Assembly: GCF_932276165.1 (NCBI RefSeq)
Contig: NC_063993.1
Coordinates: 11,418,001 to 11,482,000, forward strand
Direction of reading: 5' to 3'
From: Plutella xylostella
Taxonomy: Eukaryota > Arthropoda > Insecta > Lepidoptera > Plutellidae
Length of the DNA: 64,000 nucleotides
Shown: positions 13,701 to 25,700 of the stretch, in pieces
How positions within the stretch are numbered: the stretch's first letter is position 1
How the letters are laid out: each line of letters opens with the position of its first letter
Translations under genes and position numbers: made by a program
The notes under the pieces: generated by a model
The model's input: the letters and a program-made list of their open reading frames with translations, nothing else
What the model was told of the DNA's origin: nothing
Database searches by the model: none

Positions 13701-16700
13701 CAGCAGTGAGGAGATATATCTTGATATTTATGTAGTCACAGGCTTTCGGGCCGCTTGAATACATCTGACAATCGGGTTGCCCACTTACCCGACAACTCTC
13801 TCAGCACAAGCTTGCTTGTGTTGGGTACTGGGGTCCCTACCAACAATGAATAAGTTTAAAAGATTGAAGAGAATTTAGGTCAAGCCTATATGACGAAATA
13901 CAAAAGGTTCGTGTGTCTGATTTGCCAGTTGAGTCCATGATTCACGAGCTATGCATGTAGGGTGAAGAACTTACCTTTACAAGAGAACTGATTACTTTGT
14001 GACAGTGCGAGCTGTATGGTCTCGATAATTTTGTAAAATTAATTTAAATCCTCTACGCGGGAGCGAAACGAATATGATAGAATAATTTTTTGACATCAGT
14101 CTCAACTGGTATCTGTCAATACCAAAGTTTATACTGACCCCTCCCCCCCTTTCCCCCCTGCTTCCAGTTCCGTTTCCTGCTGCGGCTGCTGCTGGTGCAC
14201 GGCGCGTGGAACTACTCGCGCATCAGCAAGCTCATCCTGTACTCCTTCTACAAGAACATCACCCTGTATGTTATAGAGCTGTGGTTCGCCATCTATTCTG
14301 CTTGGTGAGTGCCAATACAGAATACATACATACATACATAGACAAACTGGAGGCTTTACCCTAAGCCCTTTGGTGGACTGTATGACTGGAGGATTGGACA
14401 CATTGAAATAAATCCAAGAAAATAAGTAAAAAATAAAAAATTGGAGATTGCAAGTGACAAGCCTCGTTAAATTAAACATCAATAACTGTTATATTAGTGG
14501 AATTTAAAAGGTTGCTCTATCTTTTTATTAGTTATCTTTATCACAGCTTTAAATACGAAAACACAGTGCGTTGCGACGCTGAAATGCCCCTTGCGCTTAC
14601 ATACCAAATCGATCATATATATTTTTTTATCCCAACGAACCTTAGAGTTATTGTATTTTTTTATAAAGTGACATTAAGGTTTTTAAAGAAGGTGGCAGCA
14701 CTGTGCCAATGTTTACATCGGCTCCGTATTTAAATTAAATTAAAACAGAAAAAGCGGCTAATTACAGTCAAAATTTGCATCAAGTCAATGTATATAGTGC
14801 GTAACATAAGGACAAGTGTTATTAAAGTGATCGCAAACAGTATAACAAAGATAATAAACTTCTTAAATAACAAGAATATATTACGAGTGAACAGTGAGTA
14901 ACTGGACAAATAAACAATAATAATACACTTATAATACAAACAAGCCAGTGTGTGATGCGTACCAGTGCCAAGAGTGAAATATTAGAACATTTAAAGTGCA
15001 TTCCTGTGTGACTATAATATGTTGATAACGATAACGGTCAAAGTCCACTAACGTACGCTCTGACTCATCTCACCGAATCTTCATTATGAATGAGAATTTC
15101 GCATCACTCGTTACGAACTGAACTAGTGCAGTCGTTAAGTCAACACTCGTGAACCGAAGGGCGCAAGATCGATTCCAGGAACCGCATATTTTTTTTTTTT
15201 TCTTTTTATTTTTACCATTTTAAAACTAAGAAATGCTAAATAATAATATGGAAAACATAACAATAAGAAAACCAATATCAAGGCGTAACTCTGAAAATGA
15301 GATTTTTAATTCCACCATGCAAGATGATACATCATGGGGTTCAACTACATTGAACACAACATCACGTAGCCTGCCTGTATTATCATCACATGATACTTCA
15401 CAATGGAACGAACTTCATGAACAGCTGAAAAATCTTAGAATTGACCTGCAGAGTGCCCATAGCGAGATAGAACAACTAGTAAGTGAAAATTTTATACTGA
15501 AACAAACTTTAGGAGAAAAATGCAAGGAGATTGATTTGTTAAAAAAAGTTTCTTCAGAAATACTATCACCAATACGTAAAAAAACAATGACTCCAGTATC
15601 CAACAGAAATAAAGGAAAGGGATCAACGAAACCGACTCCAAAAATGTTATCACGTCTCCTGGATACAACAGTAGATGGCGTCACAATCGACAGCCCAGCT
15701 AACCCGACTCCAAGCGCAAGCACAACTCAACCGAGCTTCAAAAAAAATCCAACAGATGTCACTACCAGTCAGACAAATATGAGACATACGGAACCAAACG
15801 GAAAACACAAGAGTAAAATAATAATTATAGGAGACGAACAAACAAAAGGATTATCTTCGAAAATGATACAGTCGCGAAGAAATAAATGGAACGACACATA
15901 CAATGTAATGACTATAAGTAAACCTCAAGCTAACAGCGCACAAATATTATGTGATATTGATAGCTTATTGCCTACTGTTAGTGCGAATAATATTATCGTT
16001 ATTTCGCTTGGATGTAATGACCAAAGTCAATCAATGATTATATCTGAAATAGAAAAAGCACTGCAGAAAATTAAAATCTGTTCTGTTTTTGTTTCATCCG
16101 TAACTAGTAACATGTATCTAGATGTGAATAACCTGAACAAAAATATCAGCTTATTGGTGAAACCCTATGCTAACTGTACATTTATAGATCTAGCAAATAG
16201 CACTGCTTATTTTAAAACCGTTCAGGAATACTTATGTTTTAAACTTAATGTTGAAATAGACTACATTAGATACAAAAAAGATTTCATTGATAGTAGTGTA
16301 AGGAAGACAAATAAAAACTATTTAAAAAAAGGCACTATACCATACCTATTTCACTTACAAAACATAAAAAAAGAGAGACATCTTTCACAGAAAATAAATG
16401 CAGCAAAACCTTGTCGTATAGGCACTATACCTTACTACTTTGCGAGACTGACTAAGTCACAACATCTCAACATGGCAAATAAAAGGAGCCATGAGGATAT
16501 TGTTTGTAGAAATAATGTAGAGATTGTAGAGTCAATAAAGGAAACTTCATAAAGAACTGAGTTTTTTCGGACATCTTAATGTATTTCATCAAAATATTAA
16601 TGGATTAATTAATAAATCTGACATACTAACACTACATATTAATGAATTAAAAAATGAAGGAATAGATGTCGATGTGATCTGTATCACTGAGCACAATATG

Positions 16701-19700
16701 ATAGAAACTGATGTACCTACCTTATATTTACAAAACTATAAATTAGCTGTTTCATCATCTAGGAACAACAGGCATAGAGGAACATGTATTCTTTTGCACG
16801 GTAGATACCGATACAAAGAAATAAATTTGAAAACTTTTAACACTCCCAATATATTAGAATGTTGTGGAATACAATTAGAAGATCATAACATTAATATTAT
16901 TTGTATTTATAGGTCTCCTAACACAGCAGCTTGGGCGTATGACACATTTTTAGGAAAATTGGATGAATTATTAGCAAAAATATGCGATAAAAATAAAAAG
17001 ACTATATTATGTGGCGATTTCAATATTGATCGTCTCTCTCGAAACGCTAGATGTAATGAATTTGAAAGCCTTTTACTCACATATAATCTAAAATTGACTA
17101 TTAACGAACCAACAAGGCTAAGCAGTGGCACATGCCTCGATAACTTTAGTCATAATATACGCGGCTGTAAAAGTAAAGTATTAGAGCTGGCTTTATCTGA
17201 TCATACAGCGCAAATATTAAAATGTCCGGTAAAAGAACGATGCAACCTTCGTTATTGGTTTATCGAACGTAGAGACTACAGCGATGAAAATTTAAAAAAA
17301 TTCGCTGAATACGTCTCTGAATTGAGTTTTAACGAAGTGTATGAAAGCCAGGATCCAAATGACGCATTTGACAAATTTCACACACTTTTTAAATTATTTT
17401 ACGACCTTTCATTCCCAATTATTAAAGTCAGGGTAACGGCATCAAAAAAACCAAAATGGATATCCAAAGGAATAAAACGTTGCTCTAAACGAAAAAGAGA
17501 ATTACTATGGAAATATCGACTATCAAACTGTCAAGAGGATAAAAATAAATTCAAGAATTATTCGAAACGCTTTAAGAAAATTGTAAAATTGACTCAAAAA
17601 TCTCAAAACGACTACTACATAAAAACCTCCGATAACAAATGTAAAGCAACATGGAACATTATCAATAAAAATAAACTGAATTTCCCCGCTGAAGATATAA
17701 GGAAAATCAAAGTTGGTCATAATACTATTACGGATCCTCAAAAAATTGCACAAGCTTTCAATGACTTTTATATCGACCAAATTAAGCCAATCACTGGGGA
17801 CAAACCCTCAATAGCAAACATTTGTTCTAATGTCAATTCAATATTTATGAGCCCTACCACATCAAAGGATATAAATAAAATTATAAAAAACCTTAAGAAC
17901 AAATCTAGTACCGGTAACGATGATATCTGTACAAAGTTTATTAAATACGTTGCTGAAACTATATCACCTATCTTAAGCCATATCATGAACCTATGTATAG
18001 AGCAAGGTATCTTTCCAGCAAAATTGAAGACAGCTATTATTAAACCAATGTTTAAAAAACTTGATAAAGAGAACATGACTTACTACAGACCAATAGCCCT
18101 TATACCAATCATTGCAAAGATTTTTGAAAAAGTAATTTATAACTGCCTTTACTCTTACTTTGAGAAAAACAACATTTTCGCTGCAGAACAAAAAGGATTC
18201 AGGAAAAATAAAAGCATAAATTCGGCAATATACGACTTTTTATATGAAGTAGTCACATCAATAGACAAAAGAATACCTACTGTAGCCTTGTTTATGGACA
18301 TGACGAAAGCTTTCGATTACGTGGATCATTCTGTGTTAATCATGAAGTTGCAAACCTATGGGGTAAGAGGTAATGTGTTAAACCTAATAAAATCTTATTT
18401 GAGTGGAAGAAAGCAAATGACGATAGTTTCAAAACTATGTCCAGTCCAAAAAACACTACAGAATTACGTTTCCGACACAAGAATGGTTGAATACGGTGTA
18501 CCTCAGGGTAGTGTCCTTGGGCCCCTTCTGTTTCTAATCTACATAAACGATCTACCTAGAGAAACTAAAAATATAATGGTATTGTTTGCAGACGATAGCA
18601 CTATACTATTTAAGAACAAAAATATCATTAACTTAGAAACTGACATCAACAACACACTAACGGACGTGATTAAATGGTTAACTGCAAATAATCTCTTAAT
18701 TAATCTTGACAAAACAAATATAATGACATTTAAAAATAACTACAGACTTACATCAGAATTGAATAATATTAACATAAAATATAATAATAAAATCATAAAT
18801 GAAATTAAATCAACAAAATTTTTAGGTTTAAATATTGACTCACATCTTACATGGAAAGAACACATAGTTAAAGTTTGCATGAAATTAAATACATTTTCCT
18901 ATGCTTTACACATGCTGTCTAAAGTTGTAAATCAAAAGGCAGTTCTAGCTGCTTATTACGCATATGTTGTCTCCACTCTGAGATATGGACTTATCTTCTG
19001 GGGCAACTCTACAGACAAAGAAATTGCCTTCAAGGCTCAAAAAAGGTGTATTAGGTCAATCAGAAAATTGAAGCCAACGGATACGTGCAAACCCCACTTT
19101 ATTGAACTGAAAACATTAACATTGCCTTCCTTATACATTTTAGAGGTAGCCACTTTCGTAAAAACTAATTATGATTTGTTTGACAATTTCAATAGCGAGA
19201 GGTACAAAAACAAAATCAGTGCTCCACGATGCTCAACTGCATTATTTAAAAAAATTATATTCGGTATGGCACCGTTAGTTTATAATCATCTGCCAACCTC
19301 TATTAGGGAAATACAAGTGCTGCATTTATTTAAAAAACGACTGTCACAATTCTTAATTGGAAAAGCCTACTATAGTGTCAATGAGTTTCTCCAAGATAAA
19401 ATATAATTTATGTCCCATTTATGATTTTAGAATGAATGTTTATGAAATCATTTTAGTTAAGTAGAATATACCTACTATAAATGTGAATGTTATCATTTTA
19501 TTTTGTAATTTTTGCATGGTTAAAATTTTATTGACATAATAATTAGCTAATAATGTATTTTTCGTATTATAAATAATTTTAAATTCAATTCATATTGATA
19601 TATAAAAAATTTGTACACCCTTTAGGGTAGAATATAGTTTTAAGCAACATGTACCTACCTATTATAACACCATACCTACACCTATATTCAACAAATAAAT

Positions 19701-22700
19701 AATTTTGATTTTGATTTTGATAAAGTCATGAAAATAAAGAGTTCGATTTTGATTTTTAAATCTCAGGTCCGGTCAGATCCTGTTCGAGCGCTGGACGATC
19801 GGGTTCTACAACGTGATGTTCACGGCGCTGCCGCCCTTCGCCATCGGCCTGTTCGACAAGCTGTGCTCGCCAGAGATCATGTTGAGGGTTAGTTAAGGGT
19901 GCCTGTCCACCAATGCGGAGCGGGGTAGCGGAGCGGTGTGCGATGCAAAAATCATCCAATGAGAGGAGTTTTTATGCAATCTCGTTTGTCAATTTGTCCG
20001 CTCCGCTCCCTCGCTTCGCACTAGTGGACAGGCAGCCTAAACCTGGTGTCATATAATTAGTCCCCTGATAGATCTCTCACATCTTATAAATAGAACCAAC
20101 AGTCAGTTTACGAGAGGTTAGCCGGCGTCATCTGGATACACATACACATACAGTGGTAACAGATATAAAAGCCGTTGTAAGCTTGTTTATATGAAATGAA
20201 AAGATAGGTATGTATCTGATATCTTCCGAAGAACGATTGGTGCATAAGTGCTTGTATTCGAATGCCAACTACACTCTTGCACCACTTTTTTGGAAGTTTT
20301 TTATAGAGCAGCGGTAGATTTATATCAGATTATATAGTTGTCTTGAATAAATCGCTTTAAGCGATAAGACCGGCATTTTTCTACATACATGTGTTAGTAT
20401 TTAAGTTACGTAAGTTAATTTAATGTTTGTACAGATAAAGAATATTCTATTTATCTATCCATTAATAACTTCTCTCTCTCCCGCAGCACCCAGTCCTCTA
20501 CATCCCCTCCCAACGGGGTCTCCTCTTCAACGTGCGCGTGTTCTGGGTGTGGGTGCTGAACTCGCTACTTCACTCCGTGCTGCTGTTCTGGCTGCCCATG
20601 CTGCTGGCGAGCCACCACGTGCTGTGGCCCACGGGGAAGGATGGCGGGTATTTGGTGATGGGGAACTTTATTTATACGGTGAGTTTGGTTGGCTAGTGCT
20701 CTGCGACTACTATTATAAAATGGTAATGAGGAAGAAAACAAAGTGAAACTTTGGCAGCACCAGCGAATGTGCCTTTCTGGTTCTGACCAATCACATTGTT
20801 GGGGAGAAAAAATGGCGACTGAACTAACCAATTCGAACTGGGGAATTAGGCACAGTCGTCTAAAGCGCCATCTGTAATTAGCTTTTAGTTTTACTCTCCA
20901 TTGAATAATGCTGTACTTATAATGTTAATTCAAGTATTGTAAAAATGTATCATTTAGTTAAGTTACAATGTTTTTATGTTCGCTTTACGTGGTGTCCATT
21001 GAAACGTGTGTCCTAAAATGTCTCTGTGTTAATTCAGCGATAGTCTGTTTCTAGTGTAACGAACTATGAGTGTGTGCTATGGACGTATAATATTATGAGG
21101 TACATTCAAAAAAATATATTTATCATGACAAACAGATTGTCCTGAAACTTTTGGGATAAATGCTCTTGAAAAGAAATAATGATTTCTTTTAGATTGGATT
21201 CGGTTGTTAGCCATATAAATCCTTTAATAAATCATAGTGGCGAAAATCGCCACGATAATTATTTAGCACCTTCAATCATATGATTACAATCACTAACCCT
21301 AATCTCCCCTACCCCGCAGTACGTGGTGATGACGGTGTGCCTGAAGGCGGGGCTGGCGACGCACTCGTGGACGTGGGTCACGCACGTCGCCATCTGGGGC
21401 TCCGTGGCCATGTGGCTGCTCTTCATACTCATGTACAGGTGAGCACAAATGTTTGTTTATAGGTAAGTATCGCAGCTGAAGTAAAGAAAAAATGGTTGAC
21501 CTTCTTATCTTCGCACCTAAATGCATTTAACTCGCTGTAAAGGCGGTATCAGACGGTTCATTTTTCGTTCATTTTTGTCTTTCATTCGGCATATTTCACT
21601 CGATATGATACGTAAATAAAAGTACAAACAAAAATGAACCGTTCACTCGAGTGAATATTTACTCGAATGAACTGTCTGATCCCGCCTTAAGCTTTTTATT
21701 GCGGTCCTTTTTTCAGCTGGAATATGGCAAAAATCGAATGAATGATCGAGAGTTGTCACGCAACCAGCACGCTCAATGCAACGAGATGCGCTAGCTACGA
21801 CTCTGTCTCTTTGGGTCAAACGTCGGTGCGCTAAAGTAATGGTTGTCCATGACAACTTTCTTTCGATTCCTTTAGTAAATCCCCAGTACCCCCTATATAT
21901 TTATGTAGTAACCCCTATCTGAACAATGTAAGTAACGCATCTCTACATCTCATTCCAGCAACATCTACCCCACGATCCTTATCGGAGCAGTGATGCAGGG
22001 GCAGGACCGCATGGTGTTCAGCTCGGCGGCGTTCTGGCTGGGGCTGCTGCTCATCCCGATGGCCACGCTCATACCGGACCTCGTCATCACTGTGTGAGTT
22101 TATACAGGGTGTTTAAATTAAGTTTTCAGTGAGCCAAACAAAGGTCCTTCTATAAAGCTTAAAAAATACGACTTTGAAAATTCGCTCAAAAAAATTAGGC
22201 TCTGTATGTAGAAATCGATTTTTGGTCACGAATTTCTGAAAGTCTTAAAAAAAGTTGTTTAGAATGAATCCATGATGCCTTCCACATACATCCTGATTCT
22301 CAGCTAATCTTAAATAGATGACCGCGATGCCACACGGGCGACTATTTCAATTCGGTGAATGACACAGTCATATGCGGTGCTTTACCTGGTTAACCAACTA
22401 TACCTACCGGTCCGTCTTTCTAACGCAGGTCCATCGGAGACCTTCTCTCCTTCTGCGTTACCCGTGCGTTGCGTTGCGTCACCGTCTAGTCGACGCAGGG
22501 CTAACGCAAAGCGCACTTATGTTCGCCCGTGTGGCATCATTCTTACTCTCTCAGCACCGACATGACAAACGATAGTTTTACTGTACTGTTTATCACCGAA
22601 ACACTAAGGACCACAAAAACTTAGACAGTATTTAACAGGTGTTCAGCGCTGTCAAACGCCTACAAAATCTGTCAAATTGAGTTCTAAACACTTGTTAAAC

Positions 22701-25700
22701 AATCTTTAAAATTTCTTGTGGTATTACAGTAAGAATTATAATTTTCTCCAGTGTACACCCGTACTACTGCGGTCAAACGCAGTGCGCGCACGGGTTCCGC
22801 TTGCCGCACTCGCTGACCCGCTACGGTGATACTGATAGCACTGAGTTGGTAGACAATACGGTTTATTTAGTATTGACGCTGGATGTAGTGGAGATATTTA
22901 GTTACGTTACTTGAGTCTACGTGTCTTGTAGAAAATTGAATTTGGTATGTCGCTTTACTTGTTAATTTAAAGTGAAGAGACCGAATGTATGAGAATTAAT
23001 TATAGTTACTATGCCGGTAGCTACATATATTGGTAATAATTAAGTATCTATGGTAACGTTAAATAAAGGTTTAATATAGTTTTTCCATCATAAGTCGTCT
23101 ATTCAGTACAAATTGCATATGTACTTTGGTACCCGTGGTATACGAAAGTAATTCTTGTAAGTTAGTCTGATTTGGTCAATTAAGTTGGATTTATTAATAG
23201 GATTTATATTAATAAAGTTATTATTATTACGTAGATATATTGCTTTTATATTCATTTAAATATCTGGAATCAGTTTCAAAGCAATGTGGCGCTGGAAATC
23301 TTATAAAAATATGTCTTACATAATTTATTTATCTATCCGTAGACTAACAAATCATAACAAAATGTTGCTATCTCGTTCCAGCATCCACAACTCGGCGTTC
23401 AAGACGATGACGGAGGCGGTGCGCGAGAGCGAGATCAAGAAGCGCGACCCCGACGAGCTGCTGTCGTCGCAGCACCGACACTCGTGAGTTCACACCCGAG
23501 CCTCTAGCACGGATTTGCTATTTACGAAAACGAAAAAAGTATATGTTTTCTCCTGTCATGTGTCTAAATCTGTCAAAAGTTTCATGATAGTTTCCGCTAG
23601 AGGCGCCACTTTGTGTGCGAGAAAACGTAAGCTTCTATAGTTTTCGACAAACTATCAAACCTGGACTAGACCCTCTGAAAGCTTTACGTGTTGATCTCTA
23701 AATCGAATGAGGGAGGGGGTTATACGACCAATTTCAAAGTTACTTTTATTAAATATTAAAATACTGTTTTTAGAGTTTGTATTTTGTAGTTAGTCGTATA
23801 ACCCTCAAATAATAACAGGGTAAAAAAAAAAAAAAAAAAAAATAGGGTAATTGGATGAAAAAAATATATATTAACAGTGAATTTAACTAAAAGTCTGAAG
23901 TCATAATTTATTTTCTAATGTTGTGTGTGCGAATGTTTGAGTGTGCGAGTGTTTGCTGTGGAATGATATTATGTGTTCTCTGTCATTAACTCTGTTTTAT
24001 ATATTTTTCAGTCATTTCTATAAATTATGTACATTTTGTGCAAAGTATTATAGCGTGTAACTTCCACGGCACACTGCTAGGTGGAATGTACCTATATATA
24101 ACTATGCACAGTCTCCAACCAATTGGTTTTCAATTCTGTAATCTAAATTCACACAATTGGAATGTACATTTTAGATGTATTTATCACTATTTTCAAAATT
24201 ACTTCCCTACCTTTAGTTATCACAATATTTGAATTATCAATTTTTCCAAATTATTCATACTTCCCCCACCACTTTTGATGTTTGTATATTTATGTACATA
24301 ATTATGGTTATTTGTTCTTATTCATACCACCATTCATTCATATTTATTCACACTTGTCGAGATCTCTATCCCTTTCAGCACTATACATTTCCAAAGTACT
24401 AGAAGTCTGGGCAAGTGGTCACTGTTTATTTCCTGTATTGAGTGTGTACGCGCACGCAAAGTATTTAGTTTTATTTCCGTTACCCCTTAGTTCCGCTTCG
24501 CATTTTACCCAAACGCACCGAAAGCCCGTAGTTTTATACTAAGAACTAACTAACCGCATCTTGTGTCGTCCAGTAGACAATAATAAAATGTCAATTAAAC
24601 TTAGAATTCACAAAATGTGATTGTCTTTTGTTCGAACTCAATCAACGAGGACGTAAATTAATACTTATTAACTTATAAGTGAAATAAACAGGCCAAATGA
24701 GCAACTTATACGTTAAATATGACACATAATAAGCTACAAATATATGCCTAAATAAACTATTAGTAAAAAGCTAGATGTGTAGTGTGTAGTAGTACAAAGC
24801 TACGGGCTGGCACGAGGCATGCGGCTAGGTCTGACCGCTCTGTCTGTGGCGTAGCGCCCGCGGGGAGCCGCAGGGACTCAAGTGGAGGCGCCATCTTGTC
24901 GCGCCCGAAGACCCGCCGCCGACGCAAAATGGCCGCCACCAACAAAATGGCCGCCCGCCCCGTCGACCGCCGCGCCCCCGGGACTCACACGTCATATGAC
25001 AACGCGTCACTTGATATTAACCTCTAGGAATAAGGAGTACGAGAGAGTACGAATGTGTAAATTTTTGTAAATGTACAGTATTTTGTGGACGCCCAAGCGG
25101 TGTAGTAAGAATAACGGTTGATGTTCTCCGGAGCAACTCATATCTTCCTCTTCGTAATCATTCCCGTGTGTAGTAGCTCGGTCAATTGAAACATTCCAGA
25201 ATTAACACTAACGCTTCCCTTATCTTATGAAGTTTTACTAATTGTTTGTTTGTTTGTCACGTGTTTGCAAGATGGACTCACTTCACTTACTCGTTAAGTG
25301 GAAAATCAGTCCTCAGATGGTAAATATTGAACTAGTTTACTTATAAAAGTGGTTCGCTAGTTACAAAGTGAGTCCAGTCCAGTACCGATGCTATTCAGAT
25401 CTTCCCAGCTAAGTAATATATTAGAAAATCTGCCAATAAATTTGTCCCAATTCCATGTTTGGTAATACATTTAATAATTTTTACTTAAATTAGTAGATTT
25501 GGGGATGTAAGTACAGTAATAAAGTGTGGTAATAAAATATTTTTGATAACAACGAAATGCATCATTTGTGTATAGAGCATTTGATATTCTAAAATGATAT
25601 TTCTAAAATATTCGGGGATGTATTTGAGATTATAATTCGTTATTTGAGTAGATTAGTCAACGAGTGCCACACTAGGTAGCTTCCAGCACATTTGTTATTT

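Larger units (their letters stand above)
14470..19758 (+). mobile_element. CR1-like LINE with SGNH-type ORF1, near complete
   Basis: A 5' UTR (approximate start), two uninterrupted ORFs (15233-16552 and about 16538-19406), an AT-rich 3' UTR with AATAAA and a tail of GATTTT repeats (19703-19720, 19744-19757) define the element. It is in sense with ATP8A. The 5' boundary and target duplication were not found. Intact frames suggest a recent insertion. Confidence 0.88.
14305..19766 (+). other. Intron 12 (5.5 kb), filled by a sense LINE
   Basis: The intron runs from gtgagt to tctcag and is almost wholly a LINE in the same orientation as the host gene. The tail of the LINE abuts the acceptor, so its T-rich end appears to serve as the polypyrimidine tract. 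Confidence 0.85.

Noticed and set aside
24782..25070. Open frames in the CpG-rich block of intron 17
   Set aside because: Four overlapping frames are open because of GC content; none shows a domain.
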